Positions 1 to 7,700 of a stretch of 17,130 bases of DNA are shown here, piece by piece. Under the pieces are notes generated by a model. That model was not told the origin of the DNA, made no database searches, and was given only the letters and a program-made list of their open reading frames with translations. The stretch covers positions 1 to 17,130 of the forward strand of contig CAIYOB010000621.1 of assembly GCA_903927685.1 (NCBI GenBank), written 5' to 3'. Position 1 is the first letter of the stretch, and the number at the start of each line of letters is the position of its first letter. Source of the stretch: an uncultured Planctomycetaceae bacterium. Its GTDB lineage: Bacteria; Planctomycetota; Planctomycetia; Pirellulales; Pirellulaceae. The position numbers were made by a program, and so were the translations under genes.

Positions 1-2
1 AT

Positions 3-152
3 GGCGTGGCGGTCGAAGATGACGCCCACCTGGTGAACATGGTCAGCCTGGCCGGAGTCGGCGAGGCGATCAATCTGGTGGTCTACCGCGGGGGCAAAAC
101 GCTAGCCGTCAAGGTTCAAGTCGCCAAACGCGCCGACTTCGAGCCCGAATAG
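3..152 (+). CDS. C-terminal end of a PDZ-domain protein, probably HtrA/Deg-like protease (partial)
   Basis: Only the last 49 codons are inside the window; the reading frame enters from the left edge and ends at TAG 150-152. The visible residues (GVAVEDDAHLVNMVSLAGV, then INLVVYRGGKTLAVKVQV) have the pattern of the second half of a PDZ domain: a small loop, the alpha helix that lines the peptide groove, and the last beta strand with an R-G-G-K turn. PDZ domains of this type end DegP/HtrA serine proteases and related envelope proteins, where they bind exposed C-termini or hydrophobic peptides. The protease domain, if there is one, lies outside the window, so the HtrA assignment is inference. 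The gene converges on the dehydratase gene that ends at 185, leaving 32 bp between the stops. Confidence 0.7.
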   Translation, partial: GVAVEDDAHLVNMVSLAGVGEAINLVVYRGGKTLAVKVQVAKRADFEPE

Positions 153-184
153 CCCTGGGAGTGCGGCCCCTTTCTTCCGCCACC

Positions 185-547
185 CTATTCCTTCACCGCG
201 ATCGGCACCCGGTCGATCTTGGCCGCCAGGATGAAGTCGTTTTCGCTCAGCCCGCCGATCGCATGGGTCCAGAGCTCGATCCACACTCGCCGATATCCCT
301 CCAAGTGGACATCCGGGTGATGCCCGTCCTCTTCCGCCAATTGCGCTACGCGGTTGAAAAAGTCGATGCCGGCCATGAAGTTCTTCGCTGTCCAGTCCTT
401 GCGAATCCGCTGCCCGTCGTGGGTCAGATACCAGCCGGGCAGCCTGGCCAGCTGACTACGGGCCTCGTCGACCGAACACGCTTCGACCCCACCTTCGCAC
501 GGTTTGCACTTTTTGGCTACAAGCTGATCGGCACTCTGCACCGACAT
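185..547 (-). CDS. phhB: Pterin-4a-carbinolamine dehydratase (4a-hydroxytetrahydrobiopterin dehydratase)
   Basis: A 120-residue protein of the PCD/DCoH family. The enzyme dehydrates 4a-hydroxytetrahydropterin in the cytoplasm, recycling the cofactor of aromatic amino acid hydroxylases. The family signature is clear: E-E-x-G-H-H-P-D-V (H76, H77, P78) followed by V-W-I-E-L-W-T-H (H94) and G-G-L-S-E-N-D-F, which supply the three active-site histidines and the dimer strand. An N-terminal C-K-P-C-E-G-G stretch (residues 14-20) precedes the fold, as in many bacterial members. The start was set at ATG 547-545 because GAGGAG lies 5 nt upstream; a GTG two codons earlier (553) abuts that ribosome site and is less likely. 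No pterin-dependent hydroxylase is nearby, so the physiological partner is unknown. It is probably transcribed alone, since a terminator-like hairpin separates it from the upstream gene. Confidence 0.93.
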   Translation of the reverse strand: MSVQSADQLVAKKCKPCEGGVEACSVDEARSQLARLPGWYLTHDGQRIRKDWTAKNFMAGIDFFNRVAQLAEEDGHHPDVHLEGYRRVWIELWTHAIGGLSENDFILAAKIDRVPIAVKE

Positions 548-629
548 AGGCACTCCTCGCTCGACCTTCGTGGTATCTCCCGGCCCGCCGGTCTCCCGTC
601 TAAGCGGTCCTCCGTTGGGCCCCTGTCAC

Positions 630-658
630 ACTATTTGGAGCAAGGTCCGGCTTTTCAA
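630..658 (-). promoter_or_regulatory. Possible sigma70-type promoter of the carbinolamine dehydratase gene
   Basis: On the minus strand TTGAAA (658-653) is followed after 17 nt by AATAGT (635-630), a 4/6 match to the -10 consensus. It would place the transcript start roughly 75 nt upstream of the ATG at 547, just past the terminator-like hairpin of the preceding gene. The position makes sense but the match is weak and planctomycete promoters are poorly defined. Confidence 0.3.
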
Positions 659-671
659 GGCCTCAAACAAC

Positions 672-706
672 GAGAGGCCCGGCTTTTCATCAAAGCCGAG
701 CCTCTC
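672..706 (-). terminator. Hairpin terminator downstream of the isopropylmalate-dehydrogenase-type gene
   Basis: The 15-nt arms 672-686 and 692-706 pair around a 5-nt loop (687-691). Read on the minus strand all 15 positions pair, one as a G-U wobble (679/699); on the plus strand that position is a C-A mismatch, so the structure is stronger in the minus-strand transcript. It begins about 30 nt after the TAA at 738-740 and is followed by GTTGTTTG, a modest U-rich tail. This fits a Rho-independent terminator. Confidence 0.7.
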
Positions 707-737
707 TCATTTCCGTGCGGGCTCTGCTGGCGGGCAG

Positions 738-1796
738 TTACAGCGCCTCGACGACCAGATCGCCGACCTCGGTCGTGCTGTAGCCCATCTTGCCCGCCGC
801 CTGGCTCTTCATCTTGGTGCCGGTGACGATCTGAATGGCCTTCAGCACGCGGGCGCCGGCTGCCGGTTGGCCGCTGTGCTCCAGCAGCATGGACAGGGCG
901 CTGATGGCGGCGATCGGGTTGATGACGTTCTTGCCGGTGTACTTGGGGGCGCTGCCGCCCATCGGCTCGTACATGCTGACCCCGCCCGGGTCCGGGTTGA
1001 TGTTGCCACCGGCGGCCACGCCCATCCCACCCTGGAGGATACCGGCCAAGTCGGTGATGATGTCGCCGAACATGTTCGTGGTCACGATCACGTCGTAGAA
1101 CTCCGGGTTCTTGACCATCCACATACAGCAGGCGTCGACGTGGTTGTAGTCCTTCTCGACGTCCGGGTACTCCTGGCCGACTTCCTGGAACGTCCGCCAC
1201 CACAGGTCGTGGCCGTAGGTCAGCACGTTGGTTTTGGCGACGAGAGTCAGACGCTTGCCCTTGGGGTTATTGCGTTTGCGGGTGTATTCGAATGCCCAGC
1301 GAACGCACCGCTCGCACCCCTTGCGGGTGTAGACCGCCGTCTGAGTCGCGACTTCGTCCGGCGTGTTCTTCTTCAGAAAGCCGCCGATGCCGGCGTACAT
1401 GTCTTCCGTGTTTTCACGGACGACGACAAAGTTGATGTGCTCGGGACCCTTGCCCTTCAGCGGCGTTTCGACGCCGGGAAACAGCTTGACGGGTCGGAGA
1501 TTGATGTACTGGTCGAACTGGAACCGCAACTGCAGCAGCAGGCCGCGTTCGAGAATACCCGGGGCGACATCCGGGTGGCCGATCGCACCGAGGAGAATTG
1601 CGTCGAACTGACGGAGTTCGTCGGCCGCTCCCGCCGGCAGGACCTCGCCGGTCCGCAAATAGCGGTCGCCGCCGAAATCGAAGTCGGTCAGGCTGTACTC
1701 GAAACCCTCCAGTTTCGCCACCGCCTTGAGCACCTTGACCGCTTCCGCGGTTACTTCCGGACCCGTCCCGTCGCCGCCGATCACTGCAATCTTCAT
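738..1796 (-). CDS. leuB: 3-isopropylmalate dehydrogenase-type beta-decarboxylating dehydrogenase
   Basis: A 352-residue, full-length member of the isopropylmalate/isocitrate dehydrogenase family, which oxidises and decarboxylates a 2-hydroxy acid using NAD(P) in the cytoplasm. In leucine synthesis the substrate is 3-isopropylmalate. Visible family landmarks are the N-terminal K-I-A-V-I-G-G-D-G-T-G-P-E-V, substrate arginines R91, R101 and R127, Y134 in E-N-T-E-D-M-Y, K188 in V-A-K-T-N, and the metal aspartates D221, D245 and D249 in M-F-G-D-I-I-T-D-L. The nucleotide loop is G-S-A-P-K-Y-T-G-K-N, where classic LeuB has D-I-A-G-K. Cofactor and substrate could therefore differ (isocitrate, homoisocitrate or tartrate relatives), and no leuC or leuD gene is near. 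The ATG at 1796 was chosen because the family N-terminus begins there and AAGGGGA lies just upstream; the open frame extends further but is not protein-like. Confidence 0.88.
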   Translation of the reverse strand: MKIAVIGGDGTGPEVTAEAVKVLKAVAKLEGFEYSLTDFDFGGDRYLRTGEVLPAGAADELRQFDAILLGAIGHPDVAPGILERGLLLQLRFQFDQYINLRPVKLFPGVETPLKGKGPEHINFVVVRENTEDMYAGIGGFLKKNTPDEVATQTAVYTRKGCERCVRWAFEYTRKRNNPKGKRLTLVAKTNVLTYGHDLWWRTFQEVGQEYPDVEKDYNHVDACCMWMVKNPEFYDVIVTTNMFGDIITDLAGILQGGMGVAAGGNINPDPGGVSMYEPMGGSAPKYTGKNVINPIAAISALSMLLEHSGQPAAGARVLKAIQIVTGTKMKSQAAGKMGYSTTEVGDLVVEAL

Positions 1797-1858
1797 GGTT
1801 TCCCCTTGTGCCAAACGAAATCGCCGCTGCTGCGGCTGCCCGATTCGTAAACCGAAGA

Positions 1859-1887
1859 ATTGTAATCGCTTGGGGGGAGACTCACAA
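1859..1887 (-). promoter_or_regulatory. Candidate sigma70-type promoter of the leuB-like gene
   Basis: On the minus strand TTGTGA (1887-1882) and TACAAT (1864-1859) are separated by exactly 17 nt. TACAAT matches the -10 consensus at 5 of 6 positions. Transcription would start near 1852, giving a leader of about 55 nt before the ATG at 1796. No operator or attenuator for leucine control was recognised in that short leader. Confidence 0.5.
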
Positions 1888-2036
1888 GTATCGGTTGGCG
1901 CCGGTTGGCACCCGTATGTCGGGCGGTCTGCACCGGGCGGTGGGGATGAGAGGGACCAGAAATGCCATCGGTGCCCGAGTGCCTTGTCCAGGCAGAGAAT
2001 TGGGGGTTGGGTGCCCGAATGCCCCACCGCACGGCA

Positions 2037-2061
2037 GGGCCAACGGCCGGGCCGTTGGCCC
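2037..2061. repeat. Perfect 11-bp inverted repeat (hairpin 1 of 3)
   Basis: Arms GGGCCAACGGC (2037-2047) and GCCGTTGGCCC (2051-2061) are perfect complements around a 3-nt loop. There is no U-tract on either side, so it is not a classical intrinsic terminator; it may be a REP-like extragenic palindrome or a Rho-assisted 3' end for the ThuA transcript. Confidence 0.75.
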
Positions 2062-2084
2062 TCTCGGTTGTGATTGTCCGGTTA

Positions 2085-2103
2085 CCCAGCCCGTTAGGCT
2101 GGG
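2085..2103. repeat. 7-bp inverted repeat (hairpin 2 of 3)
   Basis: CCCAGCC (2085-2091) pairs with GGCTGGG (2097-2103) around the loop CGTTA. It lies 23 nt from hairpin 1 and 7 nt from hairpin 3, so the three form one structured block. Confidence 0.65.
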
Positions 2104-2110
2104 CTAGGCA

Positions 2111-2140
2111 AACCGCTGGGCCTTCGGCCCGGAAACGGTT
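2111..2140. repeat. Two-part hairpin with TTC loop (hairpin 3 of 3)
   Basis: The inner stem pairs 2116-2122 with 2126-2132 (one T-G wobble) around a TTC loop. The outer stem pairs AACCG (2111-2115) with CGGTT (2136-2140), leaving an AAA bulge at 2133-2135. It is the first of the three structures met by transcription leaving the ThuA gene on the minus strand. Confidence 0.65.
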
Positions 2141-2252
2141 GCGTGGTTCCTCGGCCCGGAGGTCGCTCAGTTCCTTGGCGTCTCCAGGCCATGTTGATAT
2201 CGCGCACGGGCCTCGACGTACTTGCCTTGAGCGAGGTTCGGACGCAGCGAGT

Positions 2253-3167
2253 TCACTTCTTCGGCGTCGCGTCGGCGGCCAAGTCGCCGATCGCGAACTG
2301 GATGCCGTCCAGGTAGAACTGGTTCACCGCGGCGTCCTGGAACACGTTCTGGGCGTGGCCGAGCGAGCAATAAAACAGGCGGCCTTGGCCGGCGCCCTTG
2401 ATCCACGCGACGGCGTAATCATTGTCCGGCCGGCCGCCCTTGACGTCGCCCGTGGCCTTGTCAGCCAGGTCCAGGCTGAGCAGCACGCGGCGGTCCGCAC
2501 GCGTGTAGGGTTCCTTGAACTGGTAGATCTCGTCTTGCAGCTTGAAGCCCTTGCCGCCAAAGGCGCGGACGAGCGAGTGGTCGGGTTCGTCCAGTTTAAA
2601 GGCCCAGGTGCCGCCGCCGCCCCAGGGATGCCCGGCGAACAAGCCGCCCATCAGGCTGGCGCCGGCGGGCCAGTTGTAGAAGTTGTCGGTCGCGGCGTGG
2701 ATGCCGACCAGGCCCTTGCCGCCCTGGACAAAGTCCAGCAGGGCTTGCTGCTGGTCCTCGGACAGTTTCAGGCCCGTGGTGTTGTTCAAGACCACGGCGT
2801 CGTACTTGGCCAGATTGGCGGGCGTGAAGACCTCGTAGTCGCGGGCGATGTCCGTCTGGAAGGCCCCCGTCTTTTGCCCCATCAGCTCAATGGCCTTGTT
2901 GCCGCCGGCGATGCCCGAGCCGTGGAAGAAGCCTTCGCACCGCCAGAACACCAGGACCCGCCGCGGTTGCTTTGGCGCGGCCGCAGCCTTGGCCGGTATC
3001 GCGGCCTCGATCTTCTCCAGGTCGGCGGGCGACAGTTGCGGCACCTCCTGGGCGGCCGCTTGTGCCGCCTGACCCTGGATCGACGCCGAGTTCACACAAC
3101 TGACGGCGACCGCCGCCGCCAGGACCAGCATTCCCGTCCACACTCGTTGCCACGACGCACTTTTCAT
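2253..3167 (-). CDS. Exported ThuA-domain protein
   Basis: A 304-residue protein. The N-terminus is a basic stretch followed by a hydrophobic segment (residues 11-23) and a Cys at 24 (A-V-S-C), giving a signal peptide and possibly a lipoprotein; the -3 residue is not ideal for a lipobox. An Ala/Gln-rich linker follows, then the ThuA (trehalose utilisation, class I glutamine amidotransferase-like) fold from about residue 70. Its marks are R-V-L-V-F-W-R-C-E-G-F-F-H-G-S, V-V-L-N-N-T-T-G, V-G-I-H-A-A-T-D, A-G-H-P-W and G-R-L-F-Y-C-S-L-G-H. ThuA proteins accompany sugar-oxidising dehydrogenases, and some take part in 3-keto-disaccharide metabolism; the exact reaction here is unknown. It lies 66 bp after a Gfo/Idh/MocA gene on the same strand, with AGGAG 8 nt before the ATG, so co-transcription is likely. 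Confidence 0.9.
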   Translation of the reverse strand: MKSASWQRVWTGMLVLAAAVAVSCVNSASIQGQAAQAAAQEVPQLSPADLEKIEAAIPAKAAAAPKQPRRVLVFWRCEGFFHGSGIAGGNKAIELMGQKTGAFQTDIARDYEVFTPANLAKYDAVVLNNTTGLKLSEDQQQALLDFVQGGKGLVGIHAATDNFYNWPAGASLMGGLFAGHPWGGGGTWAFKLDEPDHSLVRAFGGKGFKLQDEIYQFKEPYTRADRRVLLSLDLADKATGDVKGGRPDNDYAVAWIKGAGQGRLFYCSLGHAQNVFQDAAVNQFYLDGIQFAIGDLAADATPKK

Positions 3168-3205
3168 TCTTGGTACTCCTTGCTGACACTGCCATTTGTT
3201 GATCC

Positions 3206-3224
3206 GCCTGGAAACGTTCCAGGC
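3206..3224 (-). repeat. Intercistronic hairpin between the Gfo/Idh/MocA and ThuA genes
   Basis: An 8-bp perfect stem (3206-3213 with 3217-3224) with an ACG loop lies 10 nt after the oxidoreductase stop and about 40 nt before the ThuA start. It has no U-tract, so it could tune message stability or relative expression rather than end transcription. Confidence 0.5.
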
Positions 3225-3233
3225 ACACTCAGT

Positions 3234-4526
3234 CTACCGCATCACGATCTGTTCCTGATCCTTGTCCCACAGGGCGACCTTGTTTTCGCGGTGCGACAGG
3301 ACGCCCATCGACAGCGGCGCCTGCACGCGGACGGCCATGGCGATATTGCACTTGGGCTGCTGCCGGCTGTGGACGCATTCGAGCAGGTTCTCCCACAACT
3401 TGCGCGTATCGCCTTGGCCCTTCCACGGCAGCAGAATCTCCTTCTTGTCACCGCCGAACGGCACGATGCGGACCCCGTACTCCTTGCCGCCCTGCAGCAT
3501 GGCCCAGGTGATCAGGCCGTCGGTCCCGCGGATCGTCGTGTCCGCGGGCACGTGGTTGGACAGCGAGTTGGTCATGACCACGGTCGGGCCGCCCGGATAG
3601 TCGGCGATGATATTGCACTGGTCGGGCACCTCGCGGCTGTACTCGAAGGTCCCGCCACCGCCCAAGACCCGCTCGGGGTACCCGAGTTCCAGGACGCAGA
3701 AGATGGGTGTGAAGGTGTGCACCAGCAGGTCCGTGGCCGGGCCGCCGGCGTAGTCCCAGTACATCCGCCACTGGAAGAATCGCGAGACGGTGAAATCGAC
3801 CTTCGGGGCGTCGCCCAGGAACCGCTCCCACAGCAAATCGGGGCCGGGCTTGGCGTTCGGGTCCGGGATGGCCATCCGCTCGCCCCAGTCCCCGCGGCGA
3901 AAGTAGCTGCAGGTGACGTGCATCGGCTTGCCGATGACGCCGGCGCGGATCAAGCGGATGATCTCCGGATAGTTGTCGTCCGCCATGTGCTGCGTGCCGA
4001 CTTGCACCAACCGCTGGTTCTTGTCCGCCGCCGCCTGCACCTGCTTGGCCATCTCGAACTGGCTCCAATGCGTCAGCGGCTTTTCACAGTACACGTCCTT
4101 GCCGGCATTCAACGCGTCGATGGCCATCGGGGCGTGCAGTCGGTCGGGCGAAGCGATGCACACGACGTCGACGTTCTTGTCAGCCAGCAGGGCCTCGTGC
4201 TCCATGTACATCTTGGCCCCGCCCGTCTTCTGGCCGGCGGCTTCCAAGCGGGGCCGATAGACATCGCAGACCGCCACCGGTTCCGCGACGCCTTGCTCCT
4301 TGAATCCGTTGATGATGCCCAGGTGCGCCTGGCAGCGGCCGCCGACGCCGATGAACCCGACGCCGATTCGGTCGTTCGCGCCCCGCACCCGCTCGGCCGC
4401 CAGCACTCGCGGCACGGGATACGTCGCCGCAGCCGCCACCGCGCCGGCCGTGACCGTGGCCGCTGACTGCCGGAGAAAGGTCCGGCGGGAAGAGGTTTCC
4501 TGCTTGGTCTTGGATTCCCTCGTCAT
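3234..4526 (-). CDS. TAT-exported Gfo/Idh/MocA family oxidoreductase (first copy)
   Basis: A 430-residue protein with a twin-arginine signal (S-R-R-T-F-L-R-Q, arginines 14-15) and an Ala-rich hydrophobic segment ending near residue 45. Proteins with this signal are exported folded, so the dehydrogenase would carry its nicotinamide cofactor out of the cytoplasm. The Rossmann fold follows (G-F-I-G-V-G-G, about residues 57-63), with the acidic end of beta-2 in V-C-D-V and the family C-E-K-P motif (E148-K149-P150), whose lysine normally contacts substrate and cofactor. The C-terminal domain includes D-L-L-V-H. The family oxidises or epimerises sugars, inositols and related polyols; the substrate is not predictable here. 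The start at 4526 has AGGAG 8 nt upstream and gives a normal TAT N-region; the open frame runs 11 codons further. It sits between the GH123-like and ThuA genes on the same strand. Confidence 0.93.
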   Translation of the reverse strand: MTRESKTKQETSSRRTFLRQSAATVTAGAVAAAATYPVPRVLAAERVRGANDRIGVGFIGVGGRCQAHLGIINGFKEQGVAEPVAVCDVYRPRLEAAGQKTGGAKMYMEHEALLADKNVDVVCIASPDRLHAPMAIDALNAGKDVYCEKPLTHWSQFEMAKQVQAAADKNQRLVQVGTQHMADDNYPEIIRLIRAGVIGKPMHVTCSYFRRGDWGERMAIPDPNAKPGPDLLWERFLGDAPKVDFTVSRFFQWRMYWDYAGGPATDLLVHTFTPIFCVLELGYPERVLGGGGTFEYSREVPDQCNIIADYPGGPTVVMTNSLSNHVPADTTIRGTDGLITWAMLQGGKEYGVRIVPFGGDKKEILLPWKGQGDTRKLWENLLECVHSRQQPKCNIAMAVRVQAPLSMGVLSHRENKVALWDKDQEQIVMR

Positions 4527-4650
4527 CTGCAATTCTCCTCGTCGGCCGACGCCGCCCACAGACGCGAGGCCGGGACAGTCAGGCGAGCGACCAGCCGGCT
4601 CGGCAGCTTAGGCCCAGGTGTGCTCCAGGGGTCAGGTCGTGGATTGGTCT

Positions 4651-4675
4651 GCGGGGACTATTCTAGTCGCCCCGC
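4651..4675 (-). repeat. Hairpin between the GH123-like gene and the first oxidoreductase gene
   Basis: GACTA (4656-4660) and TAGTC (4664-4668) pair around a TTC loop, and the flanking GCGGG (4651-4655) pairs with CCCGC (4671-4675) past a 2-nt bulge. It lies 27 nt after the stop of the large upstream gene on the minus strand. No run of U follows, so it may attenuate rather than stop transcription into the oxidoreductase gene. Confidence 0.45.
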
Positions 4676-4701
4676 TGGCCGTTGCCGAGCCCCGGACCGA
4701 T

Positions 4702-7700
4702 TCAACGCCCGGATCGATTCAACCCCTCGATCGCTCGGGCGATCGTCCGGCGCGTCTGGTACAGGCGTTCGGGCTGTGGCAGGATGCGCGTCGAGTAATA
4801 CCCGCCGGCGTTGGGAATCTGGACCAGGCTGCGAGCTGCGGCCAGGGCCTGCTCCGCCTCGGCCACCGACCGACCGCTCCCGCGGGCCGACTGGATCCGG
4901 GCCGCGAGCAGGTGCAGATACTCGTAGTCCTCGACACCCTCGCGGGCTTGCTCCAGGCGGATGGAACTGACGGGACCGGGGTGGGCCGAGGGCGTGGCAG
5001 TGTCCGCGTTCTTGCCGCCGGGGACCTGCGGGACGCTCGGCGGTGGATAGATCAGGAAGCCGTCGCCGTTGGGATAGCGGACCCAAGTCGCCTGGCCGGG
5101 CTCGCTGGACTGGTGGATGAACGAGTGCCAGCCGAAACGATACGGGTCGTACGTCTGCCAGGCGACGCCCCAGAACTCGTAGGCCTGCGCGCCGTACTGG
5201 AAACAGTAGTGGGGCAACAGACGCTCGACGGCACAGTACGGTGTGTCCGTGCACATCTGGCCGTCCGTCGTGAACCAGACCCGCGCGCCGCCGGACCGCA
5301 GGCGGGCGATCGTGTCCGGCGGCACGAGGCCGTAGTGGCCGATGCCCCAGATGTTCAAGAACCCGTCCCACTCGGGCACGTGCTTCCAGGTGCTGGAGTA
5401 GATCGGGATCTCCGGATCGACCTCGTGGATCATGTCGCACAACGCCTTCATCTGCTGACGAATGCGTTCGTGCTGGTCGAACGGCTCATCGGAAATGTAC
5501 AGCACGACGCGACGGTTCCAGCCCTTGTCCCGGAGGTGCTGCCAGTACAGCCGCAGCATCGCCTGGTACGCCTGCTTGTATTCCGGCCGCAACCGGCCGC
5601 GGTCCGCCGACTCAAACGGCGACTCGCCCTCGTACGGACGCTCGCCGAAAACGGCCTTGGGGGGATGCCCCCAGCCGAACAGATACAGATCCCAGGGCGT
5701 GTAGGCAAACGGGAACTTCAATTCGTCGAAGTAGACCTGTGCCGCCTGGTCGAACGCCGTGAAGTCGGCAGTGACTTTGCCGTTCTCCCGGCGAAAGACC
5801 GGCCCGGGCTGGATCGTATCGGGACACAGGCGGCGGGCGGCCAGAAAACGGATGAGTTCCGGGTAGGCCGCGTCCAGCGACTGGCCCCACTGCCGGCCGC
5901 CGGAGCCAAATCGCACGTCATAGATGGCCGCGACGTGGCTCTCGTCCGGCAAGGCGAAATCCCAGACGTGCACGCGGAAGGGGATGGCGGCCAATTCGCC
6001 GTCCGGCGCCAACAGACGCACACGCCCCTGGTAGTCGCCCGCCGGGGCGTCCCGCGGGACGGTGACGGTGATCCAAATCGGTTGCGTGACATCAGCAGCC
6101 AACGCGCAGGTACTGACCGGCAGCAGCGGATCCGGCCACAAGCCGGGCCAGCCGTCCCCGCGGGCCGCACCGGCAGGGATCTTGCGCTGCCACGCCGGCG
6201 ACTGGCTCTGATAGTAGTTGCTGCGGCAATCGATCGGCACAAAGCCGACGACCTCGACGCGGACTCCGTCCAACGCCACGCCCTGCGGTCCGACAGGCGG
6301 CTCAACCTGGACTCGAACCTCCGGCACACTGCGGGCACTGCGAACGGCCAGCTGCAGCGCTTCCTGTTCGTTGCGAGCTGCTTCGATCTCGACGGCGGCA
6401 GGACTCGTCCTCGCATCCAGCGGCACGTCGTCCGGAAACACCTTGATGACCGCGGGGACTTGCCAGATGGCCAGGCCCGTTCCGGCGGGCGGCTGCTGCG
6501 ATTCGATCCGCAGCAGGTCGCCGGACGCGACCTCGACAACCGCCACGCTGTCGTGCCAGACCGTGCCGTGACCTTCCATCGTCAAGTGCAGTTGCAGCGT
6601 CGCCGTGTCGTCGGGCGTGGTCAGCGTGCCCAACATCAGCGTCCAGTCACCGGAGCCCGAGATCGCCGGTCCGACGCTGGCGAATCCGCCGCGCTGGGAC
6701 AGCTGCCCGTCCGCCGTGCGGAAATGCGCGTGCAGCCGGACGTCGCCGTCGTTGACATCCTGGCACTTGACCCAGGCCGAAACCAGGTACGCGCGGCCCG
6801 CCTGGACCGGGACGTCCTGCCGCCAGCCGCGCCACGCTTTCGGTGCCGAGGCGGGGACGTGCAGCCGGACGCAGCGAGCGCCAAACGCGTCTCGCCGGGG
6901 ATCGGCGACGTCGAGGGTGACGCCCTCCGGCGGCGAATCGCCCGTGGCGGTCCAGTCGGCGGGCAGTGGCTGGCCTTGTTCAAAGCTGGGATTGCGGACG
7001 AGATTGCAGGCCGAATCGGCCATTGTCGTGGTGCTGGCCTCCGCCGGGCCTGCCGGTGGATCCGCGGCCGCGCAGTAAACGTGAAAGACACTCAACGAAC
7101 GAGCCGGCAGGTCGGCGGCGCACAATAGCTGGTCGCCCAGCAGGCAGTGCTCGACCGCTCGCCCGTCGCGAGTGACCAGGATCGAGCCCAGATCCAGGCG
7201 TCCGCGCAGGCGGGCTTGCAGCCGGCCCAGTTCGATGGTGACGAGCGTCCGCGCGACCGCCGTCTCGCCCATGTTCAGCGTCTGGACGATCGCTCGATAC
7301 GGCCGCTGAACGCCGCTGCCGGACTCAGGCCAGGCTGCGTCCCTGCCGATTTCGCGCAAGTCCAGCGTTTCGACGGGCTGGATCGTGGACCGCAACGAGC
7401 CGGGGGACAGGCATTGCAGCACCGCATTGTCGAACCAGGTCGTGCCGGTCCCGCGCAGCACGGTGCCCAGATCCAAGCGGTCCGCCTCGGCTGGCGCCGT
7501 GAACTCCAAGGCGACCGATTTCCAGTCGAACGTTCCCTCGCCCGCGGGCAGCATGGGGGCGGTGAGCATCGGCTCGGCCTGGTTGCCGATGTGCAGGTAC
7601 CAGCCGCACATGCCGCGCACGGCTTGGGCCTTGACCCAGGCCTGCAGCCGATACCGCGCCCCGCCCACGATCGCGATGCCCTGCTGGCGCGTGGCGATCC

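Larger units (their letters stand above)
1797..2252. other. Non-coding stretch with a promoter and a run of three hairpins
   Basis: This 456-bp gap lies between the start of the leuB-like gene and the stop of the ThuA gene, both on the minus strand. Long open frames cross it on both strands, but they are continuations of shadow frames with no recognisable protein content. The left part holds the candidate leuB promoter. The right part (2037-2140) holds three back-to-back stem-loops in the 3' flank of the ThuA gene. I see no RNA gene in it. Confidence 0.6.

Noticed and set aside
1962..4466. 834-codon plus-strand open frame opposite the ThuA and first oxidoreductase genes
   Set aside because: It is antisense to two clear protein families and its translation is Leu/Arg/Gln-rich with no recognisable motif, a usual by-product of high-GC coding sequence.
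4702..4704. Possible second recoded TGA at the end of the GH123-like gene
   Set aside because: The frame continues only briefly after the TGA, without a Cys-containing motif or a recognisable domain, and the protein already ends after a complete domain; it is an ordinary stop.
4618..7128. 836-codon plus-strand open frame opposite the GH123-like gene
   Set aside because: It lies entirely over the opposite strand of a gene with a signal peptide and recognisable domains; its own translation is low-complexity Arg/Val/Asp-rich.
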